From Bacteroidales bacterium UBA5536 (GTDB lineage Bacteria > Bacteroidota > Bacteroidia > Bacteroidales > F082), in contig DINQ01000016.1 in the NCBI GenBank assembly GCA_002426795.1, forward strand, positions 201,475 to 265,474: a stretch of DNA of 64,000 nucleotides. Direction: 5' to 3'. The number at the start of each line of letters is the position of its first letter. The first letter of the stretch is position 1. A program made the position numbers and the translations under genes. Shown in pieces: positions 17,920 to 27,447 of this stretch. The notes under the pieces were generated by a model, which saw nothing but the letters and a program-made list of their open reading frames with translations, was not told where the DNA came from and made no database searches.

Positions 17920-19212
17920 TTACCTAAGTTTACCAAATTTGACTGCAAGTTGTTTGAATTTTTGACCTCGTTGCTCAAAATTGAGATACTGATCGTAGCT
18001 GGCAGCCGCCGGCGATAACAGGCATGCTTTGTCAAGATGTTGCAATGATTTCAATCTTTCAAAAACTTCCTCAAGCTTGTCGAAAAGCAACAGTTGATTG
18101 GTGTAGCCAGCATCTTTCAGTTGTTCGGTGATACGTTTTCCTGCCTTACCAGTGTAAAAAATAACCTCAACCGGATGTTGAACCAGAAAAGCAACCAGAG
18201 CTGAATAATCGATGCCACGATCAAACCCGCCAAGTATAAGATAATGTATTGGATTTAAAGTATTTAAAGCTGCAATTGCAGCCTCCGGAATGGTAGCAAT
18301 GCTGTCGTTATAGAAACTGATTCCGTCAAACTTGCCAACAAATTCAATCCGATGCTCCAGCCCTTTGAAGCTTTCAAGGTGCTGAATTGTTGTTTTTAAG
18401 TCAACACCTGCTGCTTCGGTTGCCAGTAATGCAGCTTCGATATTGAGTAAGTTATGCGCTCCTGGTAGGTTTTTTGGGAGTTGAAATTGGGTTTGCAGCT
18501 TTGTAGGGAAATACAAAACTTGACCCTGAATCTGTGGTATGTTTTGTTTTAGGCTCGCATGCAAAATGCATACATCCTGTGGTTCAGCATAACGAATCAG
18601 ATTATATTTGGCTTGTTGGTAACGTTCGTAAGTGCCAAAATGATCGAGATGTTCCTGGAAGATATTCAAAATCACACCTATACCTGGACTGTGCCTGATG
18701 TGCTCCAGCTGGTGTGCCGAAAGTTCGAAAACGATGCGTGTTTGCGTATCAATCTGTTCGATGCTGTCGAAACATGGGGTGCCGATGTTGCCGGTCAGAA
18801 TGCTTCTTTGGCCGGCTGACGACAGCAAATGATGCGTCAGGCTGGCAGTAGTGCTTTTTCCTTTTGTGCCCGTTATGCCGATTACCTGATTATGAAATGC
18901 TTCAAGGAAAAGGTCGGTTTGCGAAGTAATTTTTCCCGGAACTATCTTTTTGTTAGCCAGTGAAATGCCAGGAGATTTCAATACCAGATCAAATTCATCA
19001 AGGTAGTCGAGATAGGGCTTTCCAGTGTAAAAATTTTCAATTGCAGCTGGATTTTCCAATTGGTCAAATGCATGTTCATTAAAATCGGCGAGCGAAACTT
19101 TTGCATCGGGCAAGAATCGACGGATAAATGCCAGACTTGATTTTCCTTCGCGTCCAAATCCGGCGATCAGGATGGTTTTTTTTGCTAAACTTTTCAGGAT
19201 TGTTTCACGCAT
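17920..19212 (-). CDS. murD: UDP-MurNAc-L-Ala--glutamate ligase (MurD family; probably MurD2, L-Glu adding)
   Basis: 430-residue Mur ligase: N-terminal Rossmann GFGREGKS (18-25), ATP P-loop GITGTKGKS (lysine 119), central ELSAHQLE and NIFQEHLDHFGT, and a C-terminal domain with YNDSIATIPEAA and LILGGFDRG. Ordinary MurD adds D-Glu. Here the gene overlaps by 8 bases the end of a murL homologue. In Xanthomonas oryzae, MurD2 linked to MurL adds L-Glu, which MurL then epimerises. By this linkage I infer the MurD2 activity; no residue I can see proves L-Glu specificity. It lies outside any dcw division-cell-wall cluster in this window. Confidence 0.88.
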   Translation of the reverse strand: MRETILKSLAKKTILIAGFGREGKSSLAFIRRFLPDAKVSLADFNEHAFDQLENPAAIENFYTGKPYLDYLDEFDLVLKSPGISLANKKIVPGKITSQTDLFLEAFHNQVIGITGTKGKSTTASLTHHLLSSAGQRSILTGNIGTPCFDSIEQIDTQTRIVFELSAHQLEHIRHSPGIGVILNIFQEHLDHFGTYERYQQAKYNLIRYAEPQDVCILHASLKQNIPQIQGQVLYFPTKLQTQFQLPKNLPGAHNLLNIEAALLATEAAGVDLKTTIQHLESFKGLEHRIEFVGKFDGISFYNDSIATIPEAAIAALNTLNPIHYLILGGFDRGIDYSALVAFLVQHPVEVIFYTGKAGKRITEQLKDAGYTNQLLLFDKLEEVFERLKSLQHLDKACLLSPAAASYDQYLNFEQRGQKFKQLAVKFGKLR

Positions 19213-20626
19213 GGAGGGCAGATTGAAGAATGTGCAAAAAGTCGGCTGGCAAAAAATGTTCGTCGTTAAATTCCTCGAGAAAGGTTTTCAAAGTAGATGC
19301 TTTCCCCAGCAAACCTGGGTTTTTGGTTGCGAAAGCAGTCAACAACTCGGGTTGACTTTCAGATGAATTTTGAAAGGCTTGAATCGCTGCGAGAACCTCA
19401 GAGGTAGTTCCTACACACTCAAACGGCTTAACAGGAATGACTCCGCTCAAGGCTTCGAGGTCGCCCAGGAGATTTGCCTGATCAAAGAGATTTTTCCCAA
19501 AAATAGCAGTGAGTTTTTGCTGTTCGACAAACGGACTCAAAGCAACCCAGGTAAAAAGACATTTTGGACAATGGCAGCACCAGCTGTCTGTTTTGCTACC
19601 CACATTACAACTCTTGAAAACAGAGTGATAGACAGGGTATCGACTGAAAAGTTGGGCAATTTGCAGTTCGTTGATGGGGCGTAAAAAGCTAAAATAGGAA
19701 ATGTCGTCAGTGATAAACTGTCGGACATAATTCCTGAAATCACGCTCAAAATCAATCGATTTACTGTACTGATGATTCACCTCTTGTCCGGGAACGGTCG
19801 ATTCGTTGGCGCTTGATTCATTCGAAAGAGCAATGTTTTGGGCTTGACAACCTGCAGCCAGCAAGAGCGTTGTGAATGCTAATAATGCTGAAAAAGGCGT
19901 ATGCCCGTTTAAGAAGCCCTCTTTGTTCATTTTATGTATCTGTTCGTCAAGATGCCGGTAAACAACGGCTGTCTCGTCAGTTGAAAAACCCGCAACTTCT
20001 GCACAGGCACTGCTGGCTTCACGTGGATTGAGAATGGCAGGAATCACCATTTTTTTGTGACGCAGCAGCTCTAGGCTTACCACTGAATCTTTTCCCCCAC
20101 CAACAGGAACGAGAACCTTATCTTGTACAGGTGTTGATTGCTTTTCGATTATTTTATCCAATTTTGGTCGTATATCCATGAAATGATCCATAGTTGTCTG
20201 GATGCCATTTACATAGAAAAACTCTCCCAACCCATGAAAGTAAATTTTCTTCCAAAATGCTGTTTGTTCCATGCTTAGTGGCGCCGCGTCAACAATCAAA
20301 ACAGGTGAGCAAGTGGTTTTCCAATAACTGATTGCTTCAACCATCCCAATATGAAAAATCAGGTTTTCAATTAGTTTCTCGGGCACCGATTTCCAATCGT
20401 AAAATGAGCGGTAGGGGATTTTAAGGCTGGGCTGAAACTGATATTTATCGGCCAAATTAAAATTAAACTTCACCCAAATGGCATCTACATCCATGTTGAA
20501 TTGGTAACTTTGGAATACCATAAAGGGAAACTGCTCTCGCAATTTAAGAAACTTTTCATGGTTTTGCAGGGTCTTCAAGTGTGGTATGTTTTTTGTTTCA
20601 GTTGGTAAAATTAGGTAAATGATCAA
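19205..20626 (-). CDS. murL: UDP-MurNAc-L-Ala-L-Glu epimerase (MurL family)
   Basis: Up to 473 residues. A PP-loop-type adenylation motif (VPVGGGKDSVVSLELL, GGGKDS at 176-181) fits MurL, which uses ATP and Mg2+ to convert the terminal L-Glu of UDP-MurNAc-L-Ala-L-Glu to D-Glu. Other family-like segments are ALSNESSANES, VNHQYSKSIDFE and the cysteine cluster WCCHCPKC. It precedes the murD-family gene and overlaps it by 8 bases, so the two are translationally coupled. The start is uncertain: the frame opens with TTG at 20626, and the first ATG is at 20521, which looks too late. Alternative: another PP-loop ATPase, less likely given this neighbour. Confidence 0.82.
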   Translation of the reverse strand: MIIYLILPTETKNIPHLKTLQNHEKFLKLREQFPFMVFQSYQFNMDVDAIWVKFNFNLADKYQFQPSLKIPYRSFYDWKSVPEKLIENLIFHIGMVEAISYWKTTCSPVLIVDAAPLSMEQTAFWKKIYFHGLGEFFYVNGIQTTMDHFMDIRPKLDKIIEKQSTPVQDKVLVPVGGGKDSVVSLELLRHKKMVIPAILNPREASSACAEVAGFSTDETAVVYRHLDEQIHKMNKEGFLNGHTPFSALLAFTTLLLAAGCQAQNIALSNESSANESTVPGQEVNHQYSKSIDFERDFRNYVRQFITDDISYFSFLRPINELQIAQLFSRYPVYHSVFKSCNVGSKTDSWCCHCPKCLFTWVALSPFVEQQKLTAIFGKNLFDQANLLGDLEALSGVIPVKPFECVGTTSEVLAAIQAFQNSSESQPELLTAFATKNPGLLGKASTLKTFLEEFNDEHFLPADFLHILQSALHA

Positions 20627-20664
20627 TAATTGCCTCTTTTGGCCGAAAAAATGAAAGAAATCTA

Positions 20665-21249
20665 ATGGAAGATATTATCAGAATTGAAAGCAATGATTTA
20701 TTGCCATCACGAGGCAGAGTGCTCATTTCAGAGCCTTTTTTGGGTGATTATTATTTTGGTAGGTCCGTAGTGCTTTTGATCGAACATGAAGATGGGGAGG
20801 GAACATTTGGCGTGATCATGAACAAACCTATCAGCACGCCTGTCAACAAAATCATTGTGGATTTCCCTCATTTTGATTCGAATATTTTCCTTGGTGGACC
20901 CGTCCAACAGGATCAACTATTTTTTTTGCATACTTTGGGAGACTTGGTTCCTGATGCTGAAGAGGTACTAAAGGGCATTTATTGGGGTGGCGACATTGAA
21001 GCCATCAAAGCGATGATACAACAAGGAGCGGTTAAACCCAATCAAATCAGGTTCTTCCTGGGATATTCCGGATGGGAAAGTAATCAGCTAAAAGGCGAAC
21101 TCAACCGGAACTCCTGGTTGGTTTCAAACACAACATCCAGAGCTTTGATGCAAACCAAGCCTGTAAACATGTGGAATCATTTCATCAGGCGAATGGGAAC
21201 CAAATATGATATGTGGCTGCGCTTCCCGGAGAACCCCGAATTGAATTAG
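20665..21249 (+). CDS. YqgE/AlgH family protein
   Basis: 194 residues of the conserved UPF0301 family: GRVLISEPFLGDYYFGRSVV, GTFGVIMNKP, IFLGGPVQQDQLFFLH and FFLGYSGWESNQL are all typical. The biochemical role is unsettled; AlgH was linked to alginate control in Pseudomonas. Divergent from murL with only ~38 bp between the open frames. Confidence 0.93.
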   Translation: MEDIIRIESNDLLPSRGRVLISEPFLGDYYFGRSVVLLIEHEDGEGTFGVIMNKPISTPVNKIIVDFPHFDSNIFLGGPVQQDQLFFLHTLGDLVPDAEEVLKGIYWGGDIEAIKAMIQQGAVKPNQIRFFLGYSGWESNQLKGELNRNSWLVSNTTSRALMQTKPVNMWNHFIRRMGTKYDMWLRFPENPELN

Positions 21250-21256
21250 CGAAAGA

Positions 21257-21868
21257 TTACAACCCAAACAACTGGTGCGTAAAGTAATAGAAAAACTGCG
21301 GGTTGATAGCCACAGTGAAAATCAACCCATAAACTGCACCCAAAAAATGTGCATTGTGCCCAATGTTGTCTTTGTTTTGTTGGCCCATATATGCCGAATA
21401 AATCAGGTATAAAACACCGAAAATATATGCGGGAATGGGGAATGGTATCGGGAAAATGAACAAGCTGTTTGTTGGAGCAAGAATGATACTCGAAAATACA
21501 ACAGCAGCCACTGCTCCCGAAGCACCAACAGCATCGTAATAGGGGTTGTTCTTTTGCCTTCTAAAATCAAGTAGAGTGGCAAAAATTATACCGCCAAAAT
21601 ACAACAAAGCGTAGTAAAACAAACCCTTACCCAGTCCGAAGCTGTTCTGAAAAACGCGTTCAACCAAAGTTCCAAACGAATACAGAACAAACATATTGAT
21701 GAGCAGGTGAAACCATCCGGCATGCACAAAACCGTAAGAAACAAAACGCCAGCCCTGTCCTTTCTCTTTAATTAGCCAGGCGTTGAATTTTAGTTTGTTA
21801 AAAAGATCAGCATTGTTAAATGCAGCTATAGAAATCAACGCCGTTACAAGTATGATAACGAGGGTCAT
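21257..21868 (-). CDS. Rhomboid family intramembrane serine protease
   Basis: 203 residues with six or so transmembrane helices. The catalytic dyad is intact: Ser117 in GASGAV and His174 in HNAHFLGAVYG. The supporting HLLINMF motif (H54, N58) is also present. It cleaves transmembrane substrates within the inner membrane; substrate unknown. The start overlaps the stop of the upstream membrane-protein gene by 4 bases (ATGA), so the two are coupled. Confidence 0.95.
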   Translation of the reverse strand: MTLVIILVTALISIAAFNNADLFNKLKFNAWLIKEKGQGWRFVSYGFVHAGWFHLLINMFVLYSFGTLVERVFQNSFGLGKGLFYYALLYFGGIIFATLLDFRRQKNNPYYDAVGASGAVAAVVFSSIILAPTNSLFIFPIPFPIPAYIFGVLYLIYSAYMGQQNKDNIGHNAHFLGAVYGLIFTVAINPQFFYYFTHQLFGL

Positions 21869-22695
21869 TTTACAACTTCAGTTTTATCTGTGCTTTCGGT
21901 TTTTGTGTGGTCAATTTCAGATCCCAACACACTATGCGGAATCAGGTAAACCATGAGCATGACAATGGTTGCAACAACTGGCCAGACCCTGTTTTCGGGT
22001 TTGCGACGCAGGACGAACCAGGCAATAAGCCAAAAAATGAAGGCCACAATGGTTTTGTTATCTGTGAGATCGTGTCCCCATGGCCAGCCTGTCCAATAGG
22101 CGTCGAATGCGTATTTCTGTACAATGGGTCCGAGGATCAGTCCGCCAACCAAAAAGAGAAACATCGTAATCGTTGTGAGCGACAAAGTTTTCTTTCTTTT
22201 CAGCAAGGCCTCAAATCCGGTACGGATGCTGAAAACCATGGCAAAAAACATAAAAAAGATATGTGGAATGAGGATATATGCCGGCACCGCTCCCTTAAAA
22301 CGGATTACAACTGGATCTTCGGTGAGGGGGATGTATTTTTCTCCATCATATACTGCAATCTGGTATTCAACCTTGCCGGCAGCAGGTTGCCTGGGAATAC
22401 TGGTTTCAATCTGGCCGTTAGTAGCAACCAACTCCTGTGTTGTCCAACTGTCATGACTTTTAAAGCGTTTATAACGGTAGATAGCTTTTGTTGAGTCGGG
22501 TAGCTTTACGACGATGGGAGCATCAATGTGCGAGTCGTGACTACGAAGTAAAACATAAGGATATTTCTGACCATTCATCATCAGGTTGCCGCTTACCGGA
22601 TAGGTAGGTCCTGTAACACGCTGGTAAATACCCAATGCTGCCATGAGCACGATCGAAAGCACCCATAAAAGTATCGATTGAGTGTTAAACTTCAT
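21865..22695 (-). CDS. Polytopic membrane protein of unknown function
   Basis: 276 residues: one N-terminal helix (~8-23), a periplasmic beta-rich region (~25-140, including YPYVLLRSHDSHIDAPIVVK and KVEYQIAVYDGEKYIPLTED), then about four helices (~143-262) and a charged tail. The loop FDAYWTGWPWGHDLTDNKT between helices is strikingly Trp/Asp-rich and probably functional. I do not recognise the family. Translational coupling to the rhomboid protease suggests a shared role or a protease-substrate relation, an inference only. Confidence 0.78.
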   Translation of the reverse strand: MKFNTQSILLWVLSIVLMAALGIYQRVTGPTYPVSGNLMMNGQKYPYVLLRSHDSHIDAPIVVKLPDSTKAIYRYKRFKSHDSWTTQELVATNGQIETSIPRQPAAGKVEYQIAVYDGEKYIPLTEDPVVIRFKGAVPAYILIPHIFFMFFAMVFSIRTGFEALLKRKKTLSLTTITMFLFLVGGLILGPIVQKYAFDAYWTGWPWGHDLTDNKTIVAFIFWLIAWFVLRRKPENRVWPVVATIVMLMVYLIPHSVLGSEIDHTKTESTDKTEVVK

Positions 22696-22775
22696 CAGAG
22701 TACATATTGATTAATATAAATTAAAGGTTCCTTTTCGGCTTGCAATGTTACAAGTTTTCTTTCAAATAAGCTCTA

Positions 22776-25739
22776 TCAATTGTCGGAAGCGTTCTTCGAT
22801 TGGCTCTTCAGCGCATCAACTGCCTGATAGAAAATGTCGTGGATATGTGTGCGGATACTGAGTTTCATCAGCAAAGGGTTGCCGCTGTCGGGATAAACCC
22901 GGTTCGACAAGAAAACCATTACAAGTTTGTTTTCCGGATCAGCCCACATGAAAGTGCCTGTAAAGCCGCTGTGACCAAAACTGGAAGCAGAGGCTTTCAT
23001 CGAGGGCATTCTTACTTTTTCTTTGGGATCGAGAGGTGGTTTGTCGAATCCGATTCCGCGTCGGTTGTCGTTTTTCGCGAAGGGCGGGCTCGTAAACAAC
23101 TGAATGGTCTCAGGTTTCAAATATTGTTTGCCCTGATAGGTGCCATTGTTGAGCAACATTTGCATCAAGGCAGCCACTTCCATCGCATCAGAAAACAGGC
23201 CTGCATGCCCCGAAATGCCTCCCAGCATGGCTGCGCCCTGATCGTGCACATCGCCATGAAGCAGTTGCTGTCTGAAAACCTGATCGTTTTCGGTTGGAAC
23301 AATTTCTTCCTTTGGAAAGTGAGACAGTGGCCTGAAACAGATGCGATTGAGTTTCATCGGTTCATAGAAATTCTTTACTACAAACTCTTCAAAAGGAATG
23401 TTTGTTACCAACTCAACAATCTGAGGAACAAAATAATAGCCCAGATCGCTATAACGATATTCAGCTTTTTTTAGTTTCGAATGGGCGATTTCATCAAACA
23501 TCTTAAAGCGATAGCGGGCATTGATATACATGTGTTCGGCCACGCGCAAAGGATGCTCATCATCGGGCGATTCCGCATAGATATCGTTTAATGGACCGTT
23601 TTCAGATATGGTTTCCATAAAATAAGGAATCCAGCCGTCGAAGCCTGATTGATGCGTCATAAAGTCGATCAGACGTATTTTACCTTTGTCGGTGCGATTC
23701 AGGTATGGAAAAAACTTGCCCAGACTATCATAAACGCTCAACAATCCCTGTTCGTGTAGTTTCATGATCGAAAGGGTGCTGGCTAAAACTTTTGTGATGG
23801 AAGCAAGGTCGTACAGGTCAGTTGCTTTCACAGTGTCCTTCTTGTCATATGTATGATAACCAAACGACTTATTGTAAATGATTTTTCCATCACATAGGGC
23901 TACAATCTGGCATCCCGGATAGGCTTTTTTGGCTATTCCGTTTAATGCAATTGAATCGATCTTTTTGATGTATTTTTTATCGATCAGTGAGTTCTCGATG
24001 CTGGTTGGCTCTTCAATAGCTGAAAAAAAAAGCCCTTCACCTGCTTTGAATTGCTTCACTGAGACAGGCAAAATTCCCTGCGGCGCTATGCGGCCGGTGA
24101 TAACTTTTCCGACAGCAAGAGCAGCCTCAGCATCGTCTTGATAGCCAAGTAAAATAGCTTTGGTATGGCTTGTAAAATCGAAGAAACTCAAGGCGTACGG
24201 GCTTGCCATAACGCTTAATACCACATCTTTTTTGGCCATCAGACTGTTGACAAACTGAATATGATCTTTTTCGATGCCAAATTGTCTGGCTGCAAGAATA
24301 TTGGTGTTCTCAATGCTTAAAATAATTAAGTCAAATTTTTCCAGATCGGTCATCAATCGTACTTTTTGATTGTCCGAAGCCTTTTTGGGAAGCACATAAA
24401 CAGTAGCATTGATGCCTTCATCAAGGAGCTTTTGCTGCAACAGGCTACGATCATCAGAGCCTACTGAGAGCAAGGCAACTGAGCCTACAGAATCAGTTTT
24501 AAGCGGAAGAATCTGATTGTCGTTTCGCAGTAATGTAACCGCATTGTCAAACATGGTTTCAACCAGTTGCCTGTAAGCTCGCTGGTGAAGATCGCGCGAA
24601 AGATTTTCAGGGAAAACCGGACGGTATTCGTTGAGCCCCGCGCGGAATTTGTAATGCAGTATTTTTTTGCAGCTTTCTTCCACTCTTTTTGCTACAAACG
24701 GATCAGCCACAGTAGCTGCTTGTATACTTTCGATGGCCTGAGGAATATCGGCTGGTAGCAATAGAATATCGTTGCCTGCTTTGAGTGCCATCAGCGCAAT
24801 ATTTTCGCTACCGGAGGAAGTCGTAGCGCCTTTCATGTCGAGAGCATCCGTTACGACAAGGCCCTCAAATCCCATTTGATGTTTCAACAAATCGTCAACG
24901 ACTTTAGCCGAGAGCGAGGAGGACAGATTTTTTTGATTTTCGATGGCCGGGAAATAAATGTGCGCCACCATGATCCCGCTTACCTGATGGTCGATCAGGC
25001 TTTGGAATGGCAACAAGGCAGATCGCTGGAGCTCTTCAAGGCTGCTTTCAACGACGGGCAGAGTAACGTGAGAATCAGTCTGTGTGTTGCCATGTCCCGG
25101 AAAATGCTTGGCAGTTGGAATGATGCCGTTGTTTTGCAAAGCCAGAGCATAAGCAAGACCTTTTTGTGCAACTTTTTCAGGGTTTTCTCCAAAGCTCCGC
25201 ATGCCAATCACCGGGTTTTGTGGATTGTCATTTGCATCAACAACTGGGGCAAAATTCATATGTATGCCCATGCGGTGGCATTGTTCGGCAATTTGCATGC
25301 CCATTTCAGAAATCAGGGCATCATTTTGCAAGGCGCCAAGGGTCATTTGGTAGGGATATGAAATGGTGTTGTTGATGCGCATTCCAAGTCCCCACTCTGC
25401 ATCTATTGAGATGAGCATGGGCGTTTGTGCAATTTGCTGCCATCGATTGGTTTGTATCAGCTGTGCTTCGGCATCTCCCTTAAAAAAAGTGACACCTCCC
25501 AGGTTGTATTTTCTAATCAATGCATCGAGATCCTGGTTATAAGGTTTGCCCGATTCGTTGGCCCTAACCATCAGTAACTGACCAATACGCTGTTTTACAG
25601 TCAGGCTGTTATACACTGAGTCTACCCAATGATTTTCAGCTTGTTGCGCATGTAGAAAACTTGATGTGAATAGAGCCAGCGCGGCAGCAAAGAGCCCTGT
25701 TTTTAGCACTTGTGGTATATTGAAAATATAATATCGCAT
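22776..25739 (-). CDS. GH3 (NagZ-like) glycosidase fused to beta-lactamase-type serine hydrolase
   Basis: 987 residues with a signal peptide (to ~AQQA, residue 32). Residues ~45-370 are a GH3 beta-N-acetylhexosaminidase-like domain, with KHFPGHG (211-217), DSH and nucleophile D298 (VVTDALDMKGA). Residues ~385-570 are a GH3 C-terminal-like region. Residues ~590-985 are a class C beta-lactamase/PBP-type domain with SITK (S647, K650), YSD (763-765) and a late HSG motif. Both active sites look intact. The likely role is muropeptide or glycoside processing in the periplasm. The frame extends upstream to 25934, but the signal peptide begins at 25739. Coupled to the TlpA-like gene, 43 bases upstream. 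Confidence 0.93.
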   Translation of the reverse strand: MRYYIFNIPQVLKTGLFAAALALFTSSFLHAQQAENHWVDSVYNSLTVKQRIGQLLMVRANESGKPYNQDLDALIRKYNLGGVTFFKGDAEAQLIQTNRWQQIAQTPMLISIDAEWGLGMRINNTISYPYQMTLGALQNDALISEMGMQIAEQCHRMGIHMNFAPVVDANDNPQNPVIGMRSFGENPEKVAQKGLAYALALQNNGIIPTAKHFPGHGNTQTDSHVTLPVVESSLEELQRSALLPFQSLIDHQVSGIMVAHIYFPAIENQKNLSSSLSAKVVDDLLKHQMGFEGLVVTDALDMKGATTSSGSENIALMALKAGNDILLLPADIPQAIESIQAATVADPFVAKRVEESCKKILHYKFRAGLNEYRPVFPENLSRDLHQRAYRQLVETMFDNAVTLLRNDNQILPLKTDSVGSVALLSVGSDDRSLLQQKLLDEGINATVYVLPKKASDNQKVRLMTDLEKFDLIILSIENTNILAARQFGIEKDHIQFVNSLMAKKDVVLSVMASPYALSFFDFTSHTKAILLGYQDDAEAALAVGKVITGRIAPQGILPVSVKQFKAGEGLFFSAIEEPTSIENSLIDKKYIKKIDSIALNGIAKKAYPGCQIVALCDGKIIYNKSFGYHTYDKKDTVKATDLYDLASITKVLASTLSIMKLHEQGLLSVYDSLGKFFPYLNRTDKGKIRLIDFMTHQSGFDGWIPYFMETISENGPLNDIYAESPDDEHPLRVAEHMYINARYRFKMFDEIAHSKLKKAEYRYSDLGYYFVPQIVELVTNIPFEEFVVKNFYEPMKLNRICFRPLSHFPKEEIVPTENDQVFRQQLLHGDVHDQGAAMLGGISGHAGLFSDAMEVAALMQMLLNNGTYQGKQYLKPETIQLFTSPPFAKNDNRRGIGFDKPPLDPKEKVRMPSMKASASSFGHSGFTGTFMWADPENKLVMVFLSNRVYPDSGNPLLMKLSIRTHIHDIFYQAVDALKSQSKNASDN

Positions 25740-25782
25740 CTTGTTAATCAATGTTATTTTGTATAAATTGGTTTCTGGCCTC

Positions 25783-27162
25783 TTAATCTGCAGCTTGCGC
25801 AAAGGCGCGAAGTTCGTCCATTCCGGAAGGCTTTGATTCGATTTTTTTGTCTTTGTCAAGGACAAAAAGTGTTGGCGTTCCATATACATTGTATGCCTGC
25901 ACAAGCGGACCATCCCAACCTTCACCTTCAACAAGATGAGTCCAGTCTAATCCTTCGTTTTGGATGTAATCTTTTAAGGTAGCATTGTTTGGGCTGAGGA
26001 TGACAGACACAATGGCGTAGGAAGGGTTTTCCTGATGAAAAGCCTTAAGCTTGGGCATTAATTCGAGGCAATGCGGGCAGGTTAAGGACCAAAACACTAC
26101 AATGGTATGTGGCTTTGTGATCGTATCCATGGAGAAGGGGATGCCGCTTATGTCCTCGCCTTCGATAGGAGTAGCTTGTGCGCCAATTACAATTTTCCGG
26201 TAAGGATTTACAATCCGCTCAATTTTCATTAGGGTTTCGGTGTCGATACAACCAGCGTTGAAATGGGGCAATGAACTAAGGTAATCTGTAACCGCGCTCA
26301 GACCCAAATGAGCAAATCCATCCAGCAAATACTCCAGCACAAAAGCATACATGGTGTTATTAACCGAAGCCTGATTCAGGATTTCGTCCACGCCTTTCAT
26401 AAAGGCAAACTGAGTCTGGTTCATGTCCATGTCGGGTCTTTGATACAGCGAGAGATAGTCGATGAGTTTGGCAGTGAGTATGTTGGATGAAATAAGTAAA
26501 GTGTCGGAAAAATCTGTTTGATCGAAAAAATGCTGGATAATCTGTTCGCGTTGTTCACTGAAAGGCAATTGCAAATTAATCACTGGTCGCAAATCTGTTT
26601 TTACAAGTCTTGAAACATATTCTCCCTGATGATCCTGAATAAGCTTTATTGCATAAGACTGGATGGAATCCTGAACGCGATTGAATTCAGACACCACCTG
26701 ACCATAAAAAATTGTTGATTGATCGTATTGTTGGATCAACGGTTTTAGTAATTCTTCTTTTCGGTAACTGTCGTTTCTGTTTGATTTATATTGCTGCCAA
26801 TCAGTATTTTCAGGTGATTGGACAAAATAAACGGCTTCTGAAAAATCAGGCGTATTGGCTACAAACTGCACCGGGTTTTCCTGGAAAATAATTTCAAGCG
26901 AAGCGCCTTTTTGCGTTTGAATCTTATACATTCCGGTTTGAAGTTTTCTGGCAATACTGAAACTCCCTTCCGGATTGGTCAGCATGGAGTCGATCAAAAT
27001 CTGCCGCTCTCCCTGAAAGCTGAATAGATAGATTTTTTGGTTCGCATAATTTGAGATGCTTCCTGAAATGTATTGCTGAGCCAGAGGCCTTGCAGGAAAA
27101 CAAAAGAGTGTGAAAACAAATAGAACTGAAGCAATCAGAAATTTCATTGTTTGTGTTTTCAT
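25783..27162 (-). CDS. TlpA-like thioredoxin-fold protein with N-terminal DUF4369-like domain
   Basis: 459 residues. A signal peptide (1-29, ending near PLAQQ) is followed by a beta-rich domain (~30-105; SGSISNYANQKIYLFSFQGE) typical of Bacteroidota redox proteins, a helical middle (~120-320) and a C-terminal thioredoxin fold. The active-site pair is C362-C365 (WSLTCPHC), and the cis-Pro is in VYGTPTLFVLD. Probably a periplasmic disulfide oxidoreductase; partners unknown. It lies upstream of the NagZ-type fusion gene and likely shares its promoter at 27299. Confidence 0.9.
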   Translation of the reverse strand: MKTQTMKFLIASVLFVFTLFCFPARPLAQQYISGSISNYANQKIYLFSFQGERQILIDSMLTNPEGSFSIARKLQTGMYKIQTQKGASLEIIFQENPVQFVANTPDFSEAVYFVQSPENTDWQQYKSNRNDSYRKEELLKPLIQQYDQSTIFYGQVVSEFNRVQDSIQSYAIKLIQDHQGEYVSRLVKTDLRPVINLQLPFSEQREQIIQHFFDQTDFSDTLLISSNILTAKLIDYLSLYQRPDMDMNQTQFAFMKGVDEILNQASVNNTMYAFVLEYLLDGFAHLGLSAVTDYLSSLPHFNAGCIDTETLMKIERIVNPYRKIVIGAQATPIEGEDISGIPFSMDTITKPHTIVVFWSLTCPHCLELMPKLKAFHQENPSYAIVSVILSPNNATLKDYIQNEGLDWTHLVEGEGWDGPLVQAYNVYGTPTLFVLDKDKKIESKPSGMDELRAFAQAAD

Positions 27163-27298
27163 ATTGTATTGTCAGCTTGAAGTAGATAGAAATTAATAAA
27201 ACAGAAGATTGAATGTCCTACTTTTCTTTTCAGTAAGAGAAATGTGTTTGCTGAAGTCTAAATTTACCTTGTACATAAATCGTTGAACGAAGCTGATG

Positions 27299-27306
27299 CA
27301 AAGATA
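27299..27306 (-). promoter_or_regulatory. -7 promoter element of the TlpA-like/GH3 operon (TATCTTTG)
   Basis: Exact TAnnTTTG on the minus strand, 136 bases before the ATG at 27162, which predicts a fairly long 5' leader. I see no clear riboswitch fold in that leader. Confidence 0.5.
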
Positions 27307-27447
27307 GAATAAGCTGGAGAAAGAAGGATAGGGTTTGAATAAGGGTAAAATATTTTTGTAAGTCGCTATCAGACTGATCAATAAATAGCTAACTTTCGGC
27401 CATAAATGCGGGGAGACTTTTATTACAATCCAATTAAACAATTTTTC

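Noticed and set aside
22800..25361. Several plus-strand frames (224, 161 codons and smaller)
   Set aside because: All are antisense to the GH3/beta-lactamase gene and lack family features.
25740..25934. 65-residue N-terminal extension of the GH3 fusion protein
   Set aside because: It overlaps the TlpA-like gene in another frame, and a proper signal peptide starts at 25739.
27193..27441. 82-codon minus-strand frame upstream of the TlpA-like gene
   Set aside because: It spans the predicted promoter at 27299-27306, is AT-rich with a Phe/Leu/Ser-rich translation and has no recognisable features.
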